6,594 bases of DNA from Candidatus Peregrinibacteria bacterium (GTDB lineage: Bacteria > Patescibacteriota > Gracilibacteria > UBA1369), in assembly GCA_020849575.1 (NCBI GenBank), contig JADLFY010000065.1:1-6594 (forward strand), read 5' to 3'. The position numbers and the translations under genes were made by a program. How positions within the stretch are numbered: position 1 is the first letter of the stretch; the number at the start of each line of letters is the position of its first letter. The notes under the pieces were generated by a model, which was given only the letters and a program-made list of their open reading frames with translations, searched no databases and was not told the origin of the DNA. Shown here piece by piece: positions 1 through 6,074 of this stretch.

Positions 1-2
1 TG

Positions 3-509
3 GATTTGAATCTGGAATATTTCCTGCCGATTGAAGCTTTGAAAGCCCGTGATGAAGGTATTGCGGTGGTACAGGAATATTTTGCCCAGGAGGATCAGCA
101 AATGGAAAGACCTCTCTCCACAGCCAAAGTTGGCGACAATTTACATGGTCATATTACCGTGGTGGTACCGAAAGACAGATATTATGTGATGATTGAAGAT
201 TTTCTGCCTGCCGGTCTGGAAGGAATTGATTTCAACTTAAAAACTTCTGAACAAAATCTCCAGGATGAGGGATCTGGTGAATGTTATGATTTCTGTTATG
301 GCTATTGGTATTTCAATCATAATGAAGTGAGAGATGACAGAATTATGTACTTTGCTGATTATTTGCCGGCAGGTGTATATGAGATTGATTATTATGTTAG
401 AGCTACTTCGGTGGGACAATTTGCTGATTTGCCAACTGTGGCACAGGAAACCTATTTCCCCGAGGTATTTGGCAGAACAGAAGGTAAACAATTTAAAGTA
501 ATCGAATAA
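3..509 (+). CDS. Bacterial alpha-2-macroglobulin-like protein, C-terminal part (5' end outside window)
   Basis: Only the last 168 residues are visible and the frame is open at the left edge, so the TTG at position 6 is not taken as a start. Numbering from that codon, the tail carries the conserved end of bacterial alpha-2-macroglobulins (YfaS type): VMIEDFLPAG at 61-70, then EVRDDRIMYFADYLPAG at 107-123, YYVRATSVGQF at 129-139 and the closing TYFPEVFGRTEG at 149-160. These beta-rich segments match the receptor-binding-like end domain. Known family members are large envelope-anchored or periplasmic proteins that trap attacking proteases, often through a thioester. The thioester region (CxEQ) and any signal peptide would lie upstream of the window, so whether this copy has a thioester cannot be judged. 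The TAA stop overlaps the next gene's ATG (TAATG), which suggests an operon with translational coupling. Family assignment is firm; specific function is inferred. Confidence 0.85.
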   Translation, partial: DLNLEYFLPIEALKARDEGIAVVQEYFAQEDQQMERPLSTAKVGDNLHGHITVVVPKDRYYVMIEDFLPAGLEGIDFNLKTSEQNLQDEGSGECYDFCYGYWYFNHNEVRDDRIMYFADYLPAGVYEIDYYVRATSVGQFADLPTVAQETYFPEVFGRTEGKQFKVIE

Positions 510-1189
510 TGACAGGAAAGGCAGCCAAGCCTAAAAAAAGTCGGGAGTATAAAAAGGCTCTACGCAAGGAGATTCTGCGCAAGATGATTCACCTGCTGGA
601 GCTGCCAGTACTTCTGGCTTATACTTTGTTGATGGTTTTTTATGGGCAAAGACTGGGACTGCTGGCTTTGACGGCTTTACTGGTGATTCTGCTGGAAATA
701 GAATATATCAGACTGGAATACAGATTACGTTTGCCTGCAGTAATTGATATTTTGCGACGGCATGAAAAAGATAATGTGGCGAGCAGCATCTTTTTTGTGG
801 CAGCGACCATTATTTGTTTTGCAGCTTTTGATTATGAAATTGCTCTGCTGGCACTGATGATGACGGTATTTGGGGATTTGATGTCGGCCCTGATTGGCAT
901 TCGTTTTGGTAAACATAAAATCTATAAGAAAAAAACGCTGGAAGGGTTTACAGCCGGTTTAGTTACCAATTCTCTGGTAGGAGTAATACTGATGCCGCAG
1001 ATGTGGGTGTTGTTTTTGCCGATGGCAGTAATAGCCAGTTTGACGGAATTATGGACGGGAAAATTGGATGACAATTTGACTGTACCTTTGGCTGCCAGTT
1101 TTACAGGACAGATTTTACTGTTTTTGATGCAAATGCAGATTACTGGTTTTCCTGGTCCTTTTCTGGAGACTCTGATTCATTGGTTTTAA
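509..1189 (+). CDS. Diacylglycerol/polyprenol kinase family membrane protein (SEC59/DGK1/VTE5-like)
   Basis: This 226-residue polytopic protein begins with a basic cytosolic stretch (residues 1-25) followed by about six or seven hydrophobic segments (roughly 31-46, 49-64, 90-107, 109-130, 147-165, 166-180 and 192-211). Family signatures are RKMIHLL (24-30), the FGDLMSALIGIRFGKHK loop (121-137), KKTLEG (141-146) and E180 followed by KLDDNLTVPL (185-194). These are the conserved spots of CTP-dependent dolichol, phytol and diacylglycerol kinases. The predicted reaction is phosphorylation of a lipid alcohol at the membrane; the substrate (undecaprenol or another polyprenol, diacylglycerol, phytol) cannot be read from sequence. 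Phosphatidate cytidylyltransferase (CdsA) is a distant relative but its C-terminal signature is absent. The start ATG overlaps the upstream stop and lacks an evident Shine-Dalgarno sequence, consistent with coupling. The last 50 bases overlap the convergent glycosyltransferase gene. Confidence 0.8.
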   Translation: MTGKAAKPKKSREYKKALRKEILRKMIHLLELPVLLAYTLLMVFYGQRLGLLALTALLVILLEIEYIRLEYRLRLPAVIDILRRHEKDNVASSIFFVAATIICFAAFDYEIALLALMMTVFGDLMSALIGIRFGKHKIYKKKTLEGFTAGLVTNSLVGVILMPQMWVLFLPMAVIASLTELWTGKLDDNLTVPLAASFTGQILLFLMQMQITGFPGPFLETLIHWF

Positions 1190-2303
1190 GCGGATTATCG
1201 CCAATCAGTTTTTGGAATTCTTCCAAAGCTTTTTGAGCGGAATCATCCCAGGTAAATTTGCGACAGCGCTGTACTCCCCTGTCCTGAAGCATTTCACGAA
1301 GCTGAGGTTTTTCGATCAGACTGATAATGGCATCCGCTATTTTGACTGAGTTACGTGGATCTATGAGTAGTCCTGCGTCACCAACTACTTCCGGTAAAGA
1401 AGAGTTGTTGGAGGCAATGACCGGGCAACCAGAAGCCATGGCTTCGAGTGGAGGAATGCCAAATCCTTCATAAAGGGAGGGGAAAACAAAAACCTGGGCC
1501 AGATGATAAATATTGTGAAGATCTTCATCTTTCATGTAGCCTGGGAAAATGACATCTCCTTCTAATTGATATTGTTTGATGGTTTTTTCGATTTCCTGAT
1601 ATTTCCAGCCTTTTTTCCCGACTATGACCAGTTTGTGTTCAGGAAATTTACGCTTTACCAAAACAAAACTCTTGATTAAATTGGCAAAATTTTTGCGTGG
1701 TTCAATGGTACCCACGGCTAATATAAACTGCTCAGGAAGAGAGAATTTTTTGCGGATCTTTTCAGCTTCCTTGTTATCAATTTCCTCGAAATAGCGGTCA
1801 TGTGGAGCACAAGGGATTTCGGCTGTTTGGGATTTGGGATAATGGAAAATTTTAATTAAATCATTTTGGGTATTTTCGGAAACTACAAAAACCTTGGAGG
1901 CTTTTCGCAAGGCACTACGAAGAGTCATACGCTCAATAAATACGGCTTTTTTGGAGTGATTGGCCGGAAATAAAAAAGCCACCAAATCGTGTACCACCAA
2001 AACTATTTTTAACCAACGAGGAGCCAATGAAGGAATAATATAGCTGGTCGGGGCGAGATATAGGTCCGGGCGAACTTTTTTGAGATCTTTTAAGGTGTCC
2101 AAATGCCATTTGAAACCTTTTTGATTGATGTGACGGAATTCGACATTTTCCTGTTCAGGAAAAGGACTTTTGGCTTTGTCGGAATAAAGTACATATTGGT
2201 TGTAAGGATCCTGGGCCAAAATAGCTTTTACCAAGCCATATGTAAAAAAGCCTTTGCCAGTTTTTTCGCCATCGGCGTCTCTGACATCTATGGCAATTTT
2301 CAT
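1140..2303 (-). CDS. GT4-family (GT-B fold) glycosyltransferase
   Basis: The 387-residue soluble protein has the two Rossmann-like halves of GT-B enzymes. The N-terminal half starts [18 protein letters not shown], with the glycine-rich acceptor-side loop near residues 11-20, and has VVHDL at 103-107. The donor-binding half has VGTIEPRKN (197-205), VGKKGW (228-233), PGYMKDEDL (254-262), and [19 protein letters not shown] (274-292), which contains the E-x7-E signature (E279, E287) that contacts the nucleotide-sugar. [15 protein letters not shown] (302-316) completes it. The family retains anomeric configuration and usually builds glycolipids, capsule, O-antigen or exopolysaccharide on the cytoplasmic face. 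Donor and acceptor are not predictable here. The catalytic fold seems to end near residue 368; the last 20 or so residues are polar (Glu/Ser/Asn-rich) and lie over the 3' end of the convergent gene. The ATG at 2303 has only a weak AAGA-like upstream sequence. Confidence 0.9.
   Translation of the reverse strand: MKIAIDVRDADGEKTGKGFFTYGLVKAILAQDPYNQYVLYSDKAKSPFPEQENVEFRHINQKGFKWHLDTLKDLKKVRPDLYLAPTSYIIPSLAPRWLKIVLVVHDLVAFLFPANHSKKAVFIERMTLRSALRKASKVFVVSENTQNDLIKIFHYPKSQTAEIPCAPHDRYFEEIDNKEAEKIRKKFSLPEQFILAVGTIEPRKNFANLIKSFVLVKRKFPEHKLVIVGKKGWKYQEIEKTIKQYQLEGDVIFPGYMKDEDLHNIYHLAQVFVFPSLYEGFGIPPLEAMASGCPVIASNNSSLPEVVGDAGLLIDPRNSVKIADAIISLIEKPQLREMLQDRGVQRCRKFTWDDSAQKALEEFQKLIGDNPLKTNESESPEKDQENQ
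1190..1213 (+). terminator. Possible weak terminator after the lipid-kinase gene
   Basis: Directly after the TAA stop, GCG (1190-1192) can pair with CGC (1199-1201), with a G-T wobble inside. An outer ATTG/CAAT pairing (1179-1182 with 1202-1205) is also possible across a bulge. A run of five T follows at 1209-1213. The stem is short and the T-run is several bases away, so this is a poor match to an intrinsic terminator. It lies wholly inside the convergent glycosyltransferase coding sequence. Confidence 0.18.
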
Positions 2304-2376
2304 ATTGTTCTTAAATGATTAATCTAGTAAATTCGGGGTAGCGCAATTTTAATTGATAAACATTCTTTTGTCACGA
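2304..2376. promoter_or_regulatory. Divergent intergenic region, probable promoters in both directions
   Basis: This AT-rich spacer separates the leftward glycosyltransferase gene from the rightward membrane-protein gene, so both genes are expected to start transcription here. On the + strand, TTGTTC (2305-2310) and TAAATT (2328-2333) are 17 bases apart and match the -35/-10 consensus at three and four of six bases. That is weak evidence. No operator palindrome or riboswitch-like structure stands out. Confidence 0.3.
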
Positions 2377-3264
2377 ATGAAAACGAATCAAAAAAACATT
2401 TGGACCAATATGTCAAGTGATCAGAAATTGAATGTTGTGGGCTCTGTTCTCCTGATAATCAGCCTTTTTGTCAGCTGGTATAGTGATAAAGATGTCTTTC
2501 GCAGTGGGGAAACCTATTCTGGTTTGAATGGTCCACTCTATTTGCTGGGCTTCAGTATGCTGATTCTGGGAGCTGGAAATCTATTAATTACCCTGGGACA
2601 GGCCATGAAATTACCTTTAATCAAGACTATCAAGGCTTCGACTATGGGTAAATTGCAAATGGGTGCGGGTTTTGCCGCCATGTATTTGTTGATTTTGATT
2701 AATTCAGTTTATTTTCACCCGCAATTTGGCTTGAATATTCTCAGTAAAAAGTCTGAAGCTGGAGTGTTGATTGCTTTGGTAGCAGCGGTTTTGATTTGTG
2801 TAGGTGGCTATCTGGATTTTCGCAAAAGACTGGAAGAAAATACTACTGTGGACCTGAAAGAGGCTGTTGTGGAGAAGGCTCAGATAGTGGAACAGGTCGA
2901 GAGAAATGTACCCACAGAACCAAAGGCTTTGGCACAGAATGTAGAGGATTCTGTTGCTCAAGCTATTCCGGAAATTCAACCTGCAAAAGTACATCGTCCG
3001 ATTTATTCTGAACGTGATACCAGAGGAAAAACTGAATTTGAAAGAGCAAAACTTTATGAAAATTTGAAGAAATCAATGATCAGGGATACTCTTTCTCCGA
3101 ATGAGAGAAAGAAACTGAGAGCCAAAGAAACCCAAGAAAGCGTATTCTCAGCAAAACTGGCTGATAAAATTTCCCCAAATGACAAGGTAGCAGCAGAAAA
3201 AAAGGCAGCTTCAAGCGAGAAGGCAACGGAAAAGAAAGCCCAGGCCTGGAGAATGGATTTATAA
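2377..3264 (+). CDS. Unrecognised four-helix membrane protein with long charged C-terminal tail
   Basis: I do not recognise this protein. From the ATG at 2377 it has 295 residues. The frame also offers a TTG at 2353 and an ATG at 2410, and no candidate has a clear Shine-Dalgarno sequence, so the start is uncertain. Four hydrophobic segments lie at about residues 20-36, 50-75, 93-113 and 128-148. The loop after the first helix carries a YSGLNGP motif. After FRKRLEE (149-155) comes a roughly 140-residue hydrophilic tail rich in Glu, Lys and Ala, ending in an Ala/Lys/Glu repeat-like stretch (AEKKAASSEKATEKKA). That tail is probably helical or disordered and faces the cytoplasm if the Lys/Arg-rich side is inside. 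The next gene begins 7 bases downstream, implying co-transcription. A scaffold or membrane-anchoring role is possible but not shown. Coding status is well supported by length, a hydrophobic pattern ordinary for a real protein, and fit to its neighbours. Confidence 0.75.
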   Translation: MKTNQKNIWTNMSSDQKLNVVGSVLLIISLFVSWYSDKDVFRSGETYSGLNGPLYLLGFSMLILGAGNLLITLGQAMKLPLIKTIKASTMGKLQMGAGFAAMYLLILINSVYFHPQFGLNILSKKSEAGVLIALVAAVLICVGGYLDFRKRLEENTTVDLKEAVVEKAQIVEQVERNVPTEPKALAQNVEDSVAQAIPEIQPAKVHRPIYSERDTRGKTEFERAKLYENLKKSMIRDTLSPNERKKLRAKETQESVFSAKLADKISPNDKVAAEKKAASSEKATEKKAQAWRMDL

Positions 3265-3271
3265 TTAGTTT

Positions 3272-3673
3272 ATGCAGAAAAGAGGACATCGAAAAAATCG
3301 TGATAATAGAGGGATGGGTGGAAGAGGCCGTGATAGACGTGACGGCAAACCCAGAGTGGCCAATAGTCAGGCCCCAGACAATACACCGGTTCCCAGCGGA
3401 CTAATTTTTTATTGTCGAACCTGCGAAGAAATTTTGGATGGTTTTGCGCCTGCAACTTTTAATTTTCAGGTTCCAGCAGAACATCGTGAGGCTGCCTTGA
3501 AAAAATTACAGGCCAGAAAAAATGAAGATGGTGAGGAAAGAGAGTTGAGAGACTGTGAGATTGTCTATGGTACTGAGAGAAGCATTAAACATTTCTTCAA
3601 AATCAAAGACGATAAATTTGATGCTTTACGTCGGGAAGAGGAAGAAAAAGCGGTTAGAGCAGACAAATTGTAG
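3272..3673 (+). CDS. Small basic protein with Arg/Gly-rich N-terminus and CxxC, function unknown
   Basis: I cannot assign this 133-residue protein to a family. Residues 3-28 are strongly basic and glycine-rich (GMGGRGRDRRDGK at 14-26), like the disordered RG-rich segments of RNA-binding proteins. A Pro-rich linker follows, then a compact part beginning GLIFYCRTCEEI (43-54) with C48 and C51, plus C94 and H107 further on. These four residues could form one metal site, but the arrangement does not match a standard zinc ribbon. The C-terminus is a charged Glu/Lys/Arg stretch (REEEEKAVRADK) and probably helical. No signal peptide or membrane segment is seen, so the protein should be cytosolic. It follows the membrane-protein gene by 7 bases and has no clear ribosome-binding site; a shared transcript is likely. 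An RNA- or ribosome-associated role is speculation from composition alone. Confidence 0.7.
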   Translation: MQKRGHRKNRDNRGMGGRGRDRRDGKPRVANSQAPDNTPVPSGLIFYCRTCEEILDGFAPATFNFQVPAEHREAALKKLQARKNEDGEERELRDCEIVYGTERSIKHFFKIKDDKFDALRREEEEKAVRADKL

Positions 3674-3760
3674 ACCTGGTGAAGCCGCCTCCGGCCAACA
3701 GATGTAGCTGCGATGGGTAGGATGGGATGATTGGGCGGGCAAGCTTGGGTGGGGCTGATC
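3674..3760. other. G-rich convergent spacer: candidate G-quadruplex (+) and rut-like C-rich tract (-)
   Basis: The spacer lies between the 3' ends of two convergent transcription units. It has 54 G/C in 87 bases, against 42% in sampled flanking coding sequence. On the + strand, G-runs occur at 3715-3717, 3724-3726, 3733-3735, 3737-3739, 3747-3749 and 3751-3754, with intervening loops of 6, 6, 1, 7 and 1 bases. That fits the usual G-quadruplex pattern. Read on the - strand, 3711-3760 has 25 C and 6 G, resembling a Rho utilisation site just past the helicase stop. A small hairpin (GCCG 3684-3687, CGGC 3692-3695) lies on the left side. No intrinsic terminator with a T-run is visible for either strand. 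Function is inferred only. Confidence 0.45.
3712..3738 (+). repeat. Three imperfect 9-base tandem units
   Basis: GATGGGTAG (3712-3720), GATGGGATG (3721-3729) and ATTGGGCGG (3730-3738) are adjacent and share a GGG at the same place in each unit. The first two agree at six of nine bases. The array sets the even 9-base spacing of the first three G-runs. It is short, so chance is not excluded. Confidence 0.4.
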
Positions 3761-6001
3761 TTAAAGCCTCTTTAATGGTGCTATGGATAGCGCTAATTTT
3801 TTGGTTCCATAACGGATGGAATCGAATCTGATGGTGGCTACACCGCCTTTAATTTCCAGAATTTCTCCTTCACCAAAAGTCTGATGGGAAACCCGATCAC
3901 CAATTTGCAGAGCCGGGGATTCATCACTGAATTGGGGTTGTTCAGGAATCAGACGTGGCCCGTCATCCTGATTATCTTCAGCAGGTATGGGTCTGACGGA
4001 ATTTGACCCGGAAAGAAATTTTTCCAAATTGAATTTCAATTTACTTTCGTATTGGCCTTCTTCTTTTTCCATCAAATCTTCCGGTAAATCCTTGATAAAT
4101 TGGGAAGGCGGATTGGATTGGGAATCTCCATACAGCATGCGGTTTCTGGCATGCAGCAGAAAAAGTTTATCTTTGGCACGGGTCAGAGCTACATACATTA
4201 AACGTCTTTCTTCTTCCAATTCATTGCGTTCCAATAAAGATCTGGAATGCGGGAAAATTCCATCTTCCAAACCAACCAGAAAAACCGTCGGGAATTCCAA
4301 TCCTTTGGCGGAGTGAATGGTCATTAGAGTGACGGCATTGTCCTGTTCATCAAGTTTGTCGATATCAGCAATCAGAGAAATTTCTTCCAGGAAAATTGCT
4401 AATGATTCGCCTGCCTGGAGTTTGTCATATTTGCCGGATACAGAAATCAATTCATAAACGTTTTGCAGACGTGACTCCCCTTCAGTTGTGCCATCATCCA
4501 AAAAGCGTTTATAGCCAGACAATTCAAGTATATGTTTAATCAGTCCTGAAGCGGTAAATTCCTGATTGATCTTTTGGAAATCCTTAATCAAATTGGTGAA
4601 ATCCTCGAGAGCTTTGGATTTGGAACCGCGAATAGCTTCAATCTGATCTATTTGCGTTAGAGCCTGCCAAAAACTCAAATCGTGATCAACTGCATAGCCC
4701 TGAATGGTATCAATGGTTTTTTGACCGATTTTGCGCGGAGGAGTATTGATAATACGGAGCAGAGAGATGGAATCGTTGGGGTTTTGGACAGTGCGCAGGT
4801 AAGCGACTAAATCTTTGATTTCTTTTCTTTCATAAAATTTAATTCCTCCAATGATTTTGTAAGGAATACCATTGCGCAGAAAAGCTTCTTCTAATACGCG
4901 GGATTGGGCATTGGTACGATAAAGAACGACAAAGTGACGATAATCTTTTTCTTCCATACTGCTAAGTTTGCTCAAGACGGTTTTGGCAATGAAATCGCCT
5001 TCTTCACGTTCATTGGAAACAGTTTTTAGAGTGATTTTTTCTCCACCTTGTCTTTCTGTCCAAAGCTTTTTATCTTTACGCTGGGTGTTTTTGACGATGA
5101 CATTGTGAGCAGCATCAAGAATGGTTTGGGTAGAACGATAATTCTGTTCGAGATAAACAACTTTGGCTTCAGGATAATCTTTTTCAAAATTGAGAATATT
5201 GTGAATATTGGCTCCACGAAAAGAATAAATCGACTGATCTGAATCTCCGATTACGCATAAATTGTGATATTTGGAGGCCAATAAATTGGTCAAAACATAT
5301 TGGGCATGATTGGTGTCCTGATATTCATCGACAGAAATGTAGCGGAATTGCTCCTGATATTGATCAAGAATTTCCGGATATTGCCGGAACAATTCGACGG
5401 TTTTAGCAATAATATCATCGAAATCGAGAGCATTATTTTTCTGAAGTTGATGCTGATATCTCTTATAACAGGTGGCTACTTTCTCAGTGAAATAATTGGT
5501 GGCAAATTTGCCGTATTCTTCCGGTCCGACTAATTCATTTTTAGCGCCAGAAATAAAATTCAGAATAGCCTTGGGATTGAACTGTTTGGCATCAATCAAT
5601 AAATCTTCCAAAACTTTTTTCATCAATAATTGCTGATCAGCCATGTCATAAATAACAAAACTGCGATCATAGCCGAGCTGATGAATATGTTTGCGTAAAA
5701 TCCTGACACAAATGGAGTGAAATGTACCGAGAACCGGTGCATAACTTTCATCTACCTGACCAAGTAATCTCAGTACACGCATTTTCATTTCATTGGCAGC
5801 TTTGTTGGTAAAAGTTACAGCCAAAATATTCCAGGGTTTAACAGCTTTTTCCATCATCAAATAGGCAATTCTGGTGGTCAGAGCCGCAGTCTTTCCTGAA
5901 CCGGCCCCGGCCAGTACCAAAACCGGTCCTTCAGTCTGAAGCACAACCTGTTTTTGCATGTCATTAAGGGAACTCAGTAAGGAAGAATTCTGGTCGTCCA
6001 T
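3761..6001 (-). CDS. pcrA: ATP-dependent DNA helicase PcrA/UvrD (superfamily 1A)
   Basis: This 746-residue protein contains the full SF1A motif set in order: Q motif around LNDMQKQVV (12-20), Walker A AGAGSGKT (31-38), Ia VTFTNKAANEM (62-72), GTFHSI (92-97), Walker B VDEYQD (224-229), III IGDSDQSIYSFRGA (251-264), IV EQNYRS (285-290), V VTLMTIHSAKGLEF (557-570) and VI RLMYVALTRAK (600-610). A polar linker (about 645-697) leads to a C-terminal Tudor-like module, GDRVSHQTFGEGEI (701-714) onward, which in PcrA and UvrD contacts RNA polymerase. Such enzymes translocate 3' to 5' on single-stranded DNA, unwind in nucleotide-excision and mismatch repair, and clear RecA or stalled polymerase. Length and domain order are normal and no catalytic residue is missing. 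The ATG at 6001 lies just past a large inverted repeat; an internal ATG (M15) would cut the Q motif. Rep and AddA/RecB are less likely because of the Tudor-like end. Confidence 0.96.
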   Translation of the reverse strand: MDDQNSSLLSSLNDMQKQVVLQTEGPVLVLAGAGSGKTAALTTRIAYLMMEKAVKPWNILAVTFTNKAANEMKMRVLRLLGQVDESYAPVLGTFHSICVRILRKHIHQLGYDRSFVIYDMADQQLLMKKVLEDLLIDAKQFNPKAILNFISGAKNELVGPEEYGKFATNYFTEKVATCYKRYQHQLQKNNALDFDDIIAKTVELFRQYPEILDQYQEQFRYISVDEYQDTNHAQYVLTNLLASKYHNLCVIGDSDQSIYSFRGANIHNILNFEKDYPEAKVVYLEQNYRSTQTILDAAHNVIVKNTQRKDKKLWTERQGGEKITLKTVSNEREEGDFIAKTVLSKLSSMEEKDYRHFVVLYRTNAQSRVLEEAFLRNGIPYKIIGGIKFYERKEIKDLVAYLRTVQNPNDSISLLRIINTPPRKIGQKTIDTIQGYAVDHDLSFWQALTQIDQIEAIRGSKSKALEDFTNLIKDFQKINQEFTASGLIKHILELSGYKRFLDDGTTEGESRLQNVYELISVSGKYDKLQAGESLAIFLEEISLIADIDKLDEQDNAVTLMTIHSAKGLEFPTVFLVGLEDGIFPHSRSLLERNELEEERRLMYVALTRAKDKLFLLHARNRMLYGDSQSNPPSQFIKDLPEDLMEKEEGQYESKLKFNLEKFLSGSNSVRPIPAEDNQDDGPRLIPEQPQFSDESPALQIGDRVSHQTFGEGEILEIKGGVATIRFDSIRYGTKKLALSIAPLKRL

Positions 6002-6002
6002 A

Positions 6003-6043
6003 GCCTAAAACCATAGCTAAAAATTAGTATGGTTATTCTAGGC
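6003..6043 (-). promoter_or_regulatory. 41-base imperfect inverted repeat at the pcrA start codon
   Basis: On the + strand the arms are GCCTA (6003-6007) with TAGGC (6039-6043), AACCATA (6009-6015) with TATGGTT (6028-6034), and CTAA (6017-6020) with TTAG (6024-6027), closing on AAA. That makes 16 base pairs, interrupted by a single base at 6008 opposite ATTC (6035-6038) and one unpaired base at 6016. The structure ends one base before the pcrA start codon and covers the ribosome-binding region. No T-run follows on either strand, so it is not a standard terminator. It could be an operator or an RNA hairpin limiting translation. Confidence 0.55.
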
Positions 6044-6063
6044 GACAATCATTGAAGTTTAAA
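6035..6063 (-). promoter_or_regulatory. Candidate pcrA promoter
   Basis: Reading leftward, TTTAAA (6058-6063, four of six matches to the -35 consensus) and TAGAAT (6035-6040, five of six matches to -10) are separated by 17 bases. The predicted transcript start falls inside the adjacent inverted repeat, where a bound repressor would block initiation. The region is AT-rich, so a chance match is quite possible, and pcrA may instead be read from the upstream transpeptidase transcript. Confidence 0.3.
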
Positions 6064-6074
6064 GTTGAAATTTT

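Noticed and set aside
237..491. Reading frame of 84 codons on the - strand
   Set aside because: It is antisense to the conserved macroglobulin tail and its translation has no family features, so it is a shadow.
509..1189. Phosphatidate cytidylyltransferase (CdsA)
   Set aside because: The C-terminal CdsA signature is missing, and the RKxxH, GDxxA, KxxEG and KLDDNLTVPL pattern fits the polyprenol/diacylglycerol kinase family better.
3740..3747. CAAGCTTG perfect palindrome as an operator
   Set aside because: Eight bases is too short to separate from chance, and it lies after genes rather than before them.
5300..5533. Hydrophobic + strand reading frame of 77 codons
   Set aside because: It lies opposite the helicase Walker B region. 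Its hydrophobicity comes from the complement of polar codons, and no ribosome-binding site is visible.
3761..6001. UvrD-like helicase as part of a defence system such as Gabija
   Set aside because: It has a full-length housekeeping PcrA/UvrD layout with the Tudor-like end, and no OLD-family nuclease or other defence gene is beside it.
6003..6043. Intrinsic terminator for the L,D-transpeptidase gene
   Set aside because: The stem is AT-rich and no T-run follows it in the transcript direction; the sequence passes straight into the pcrA start codon.
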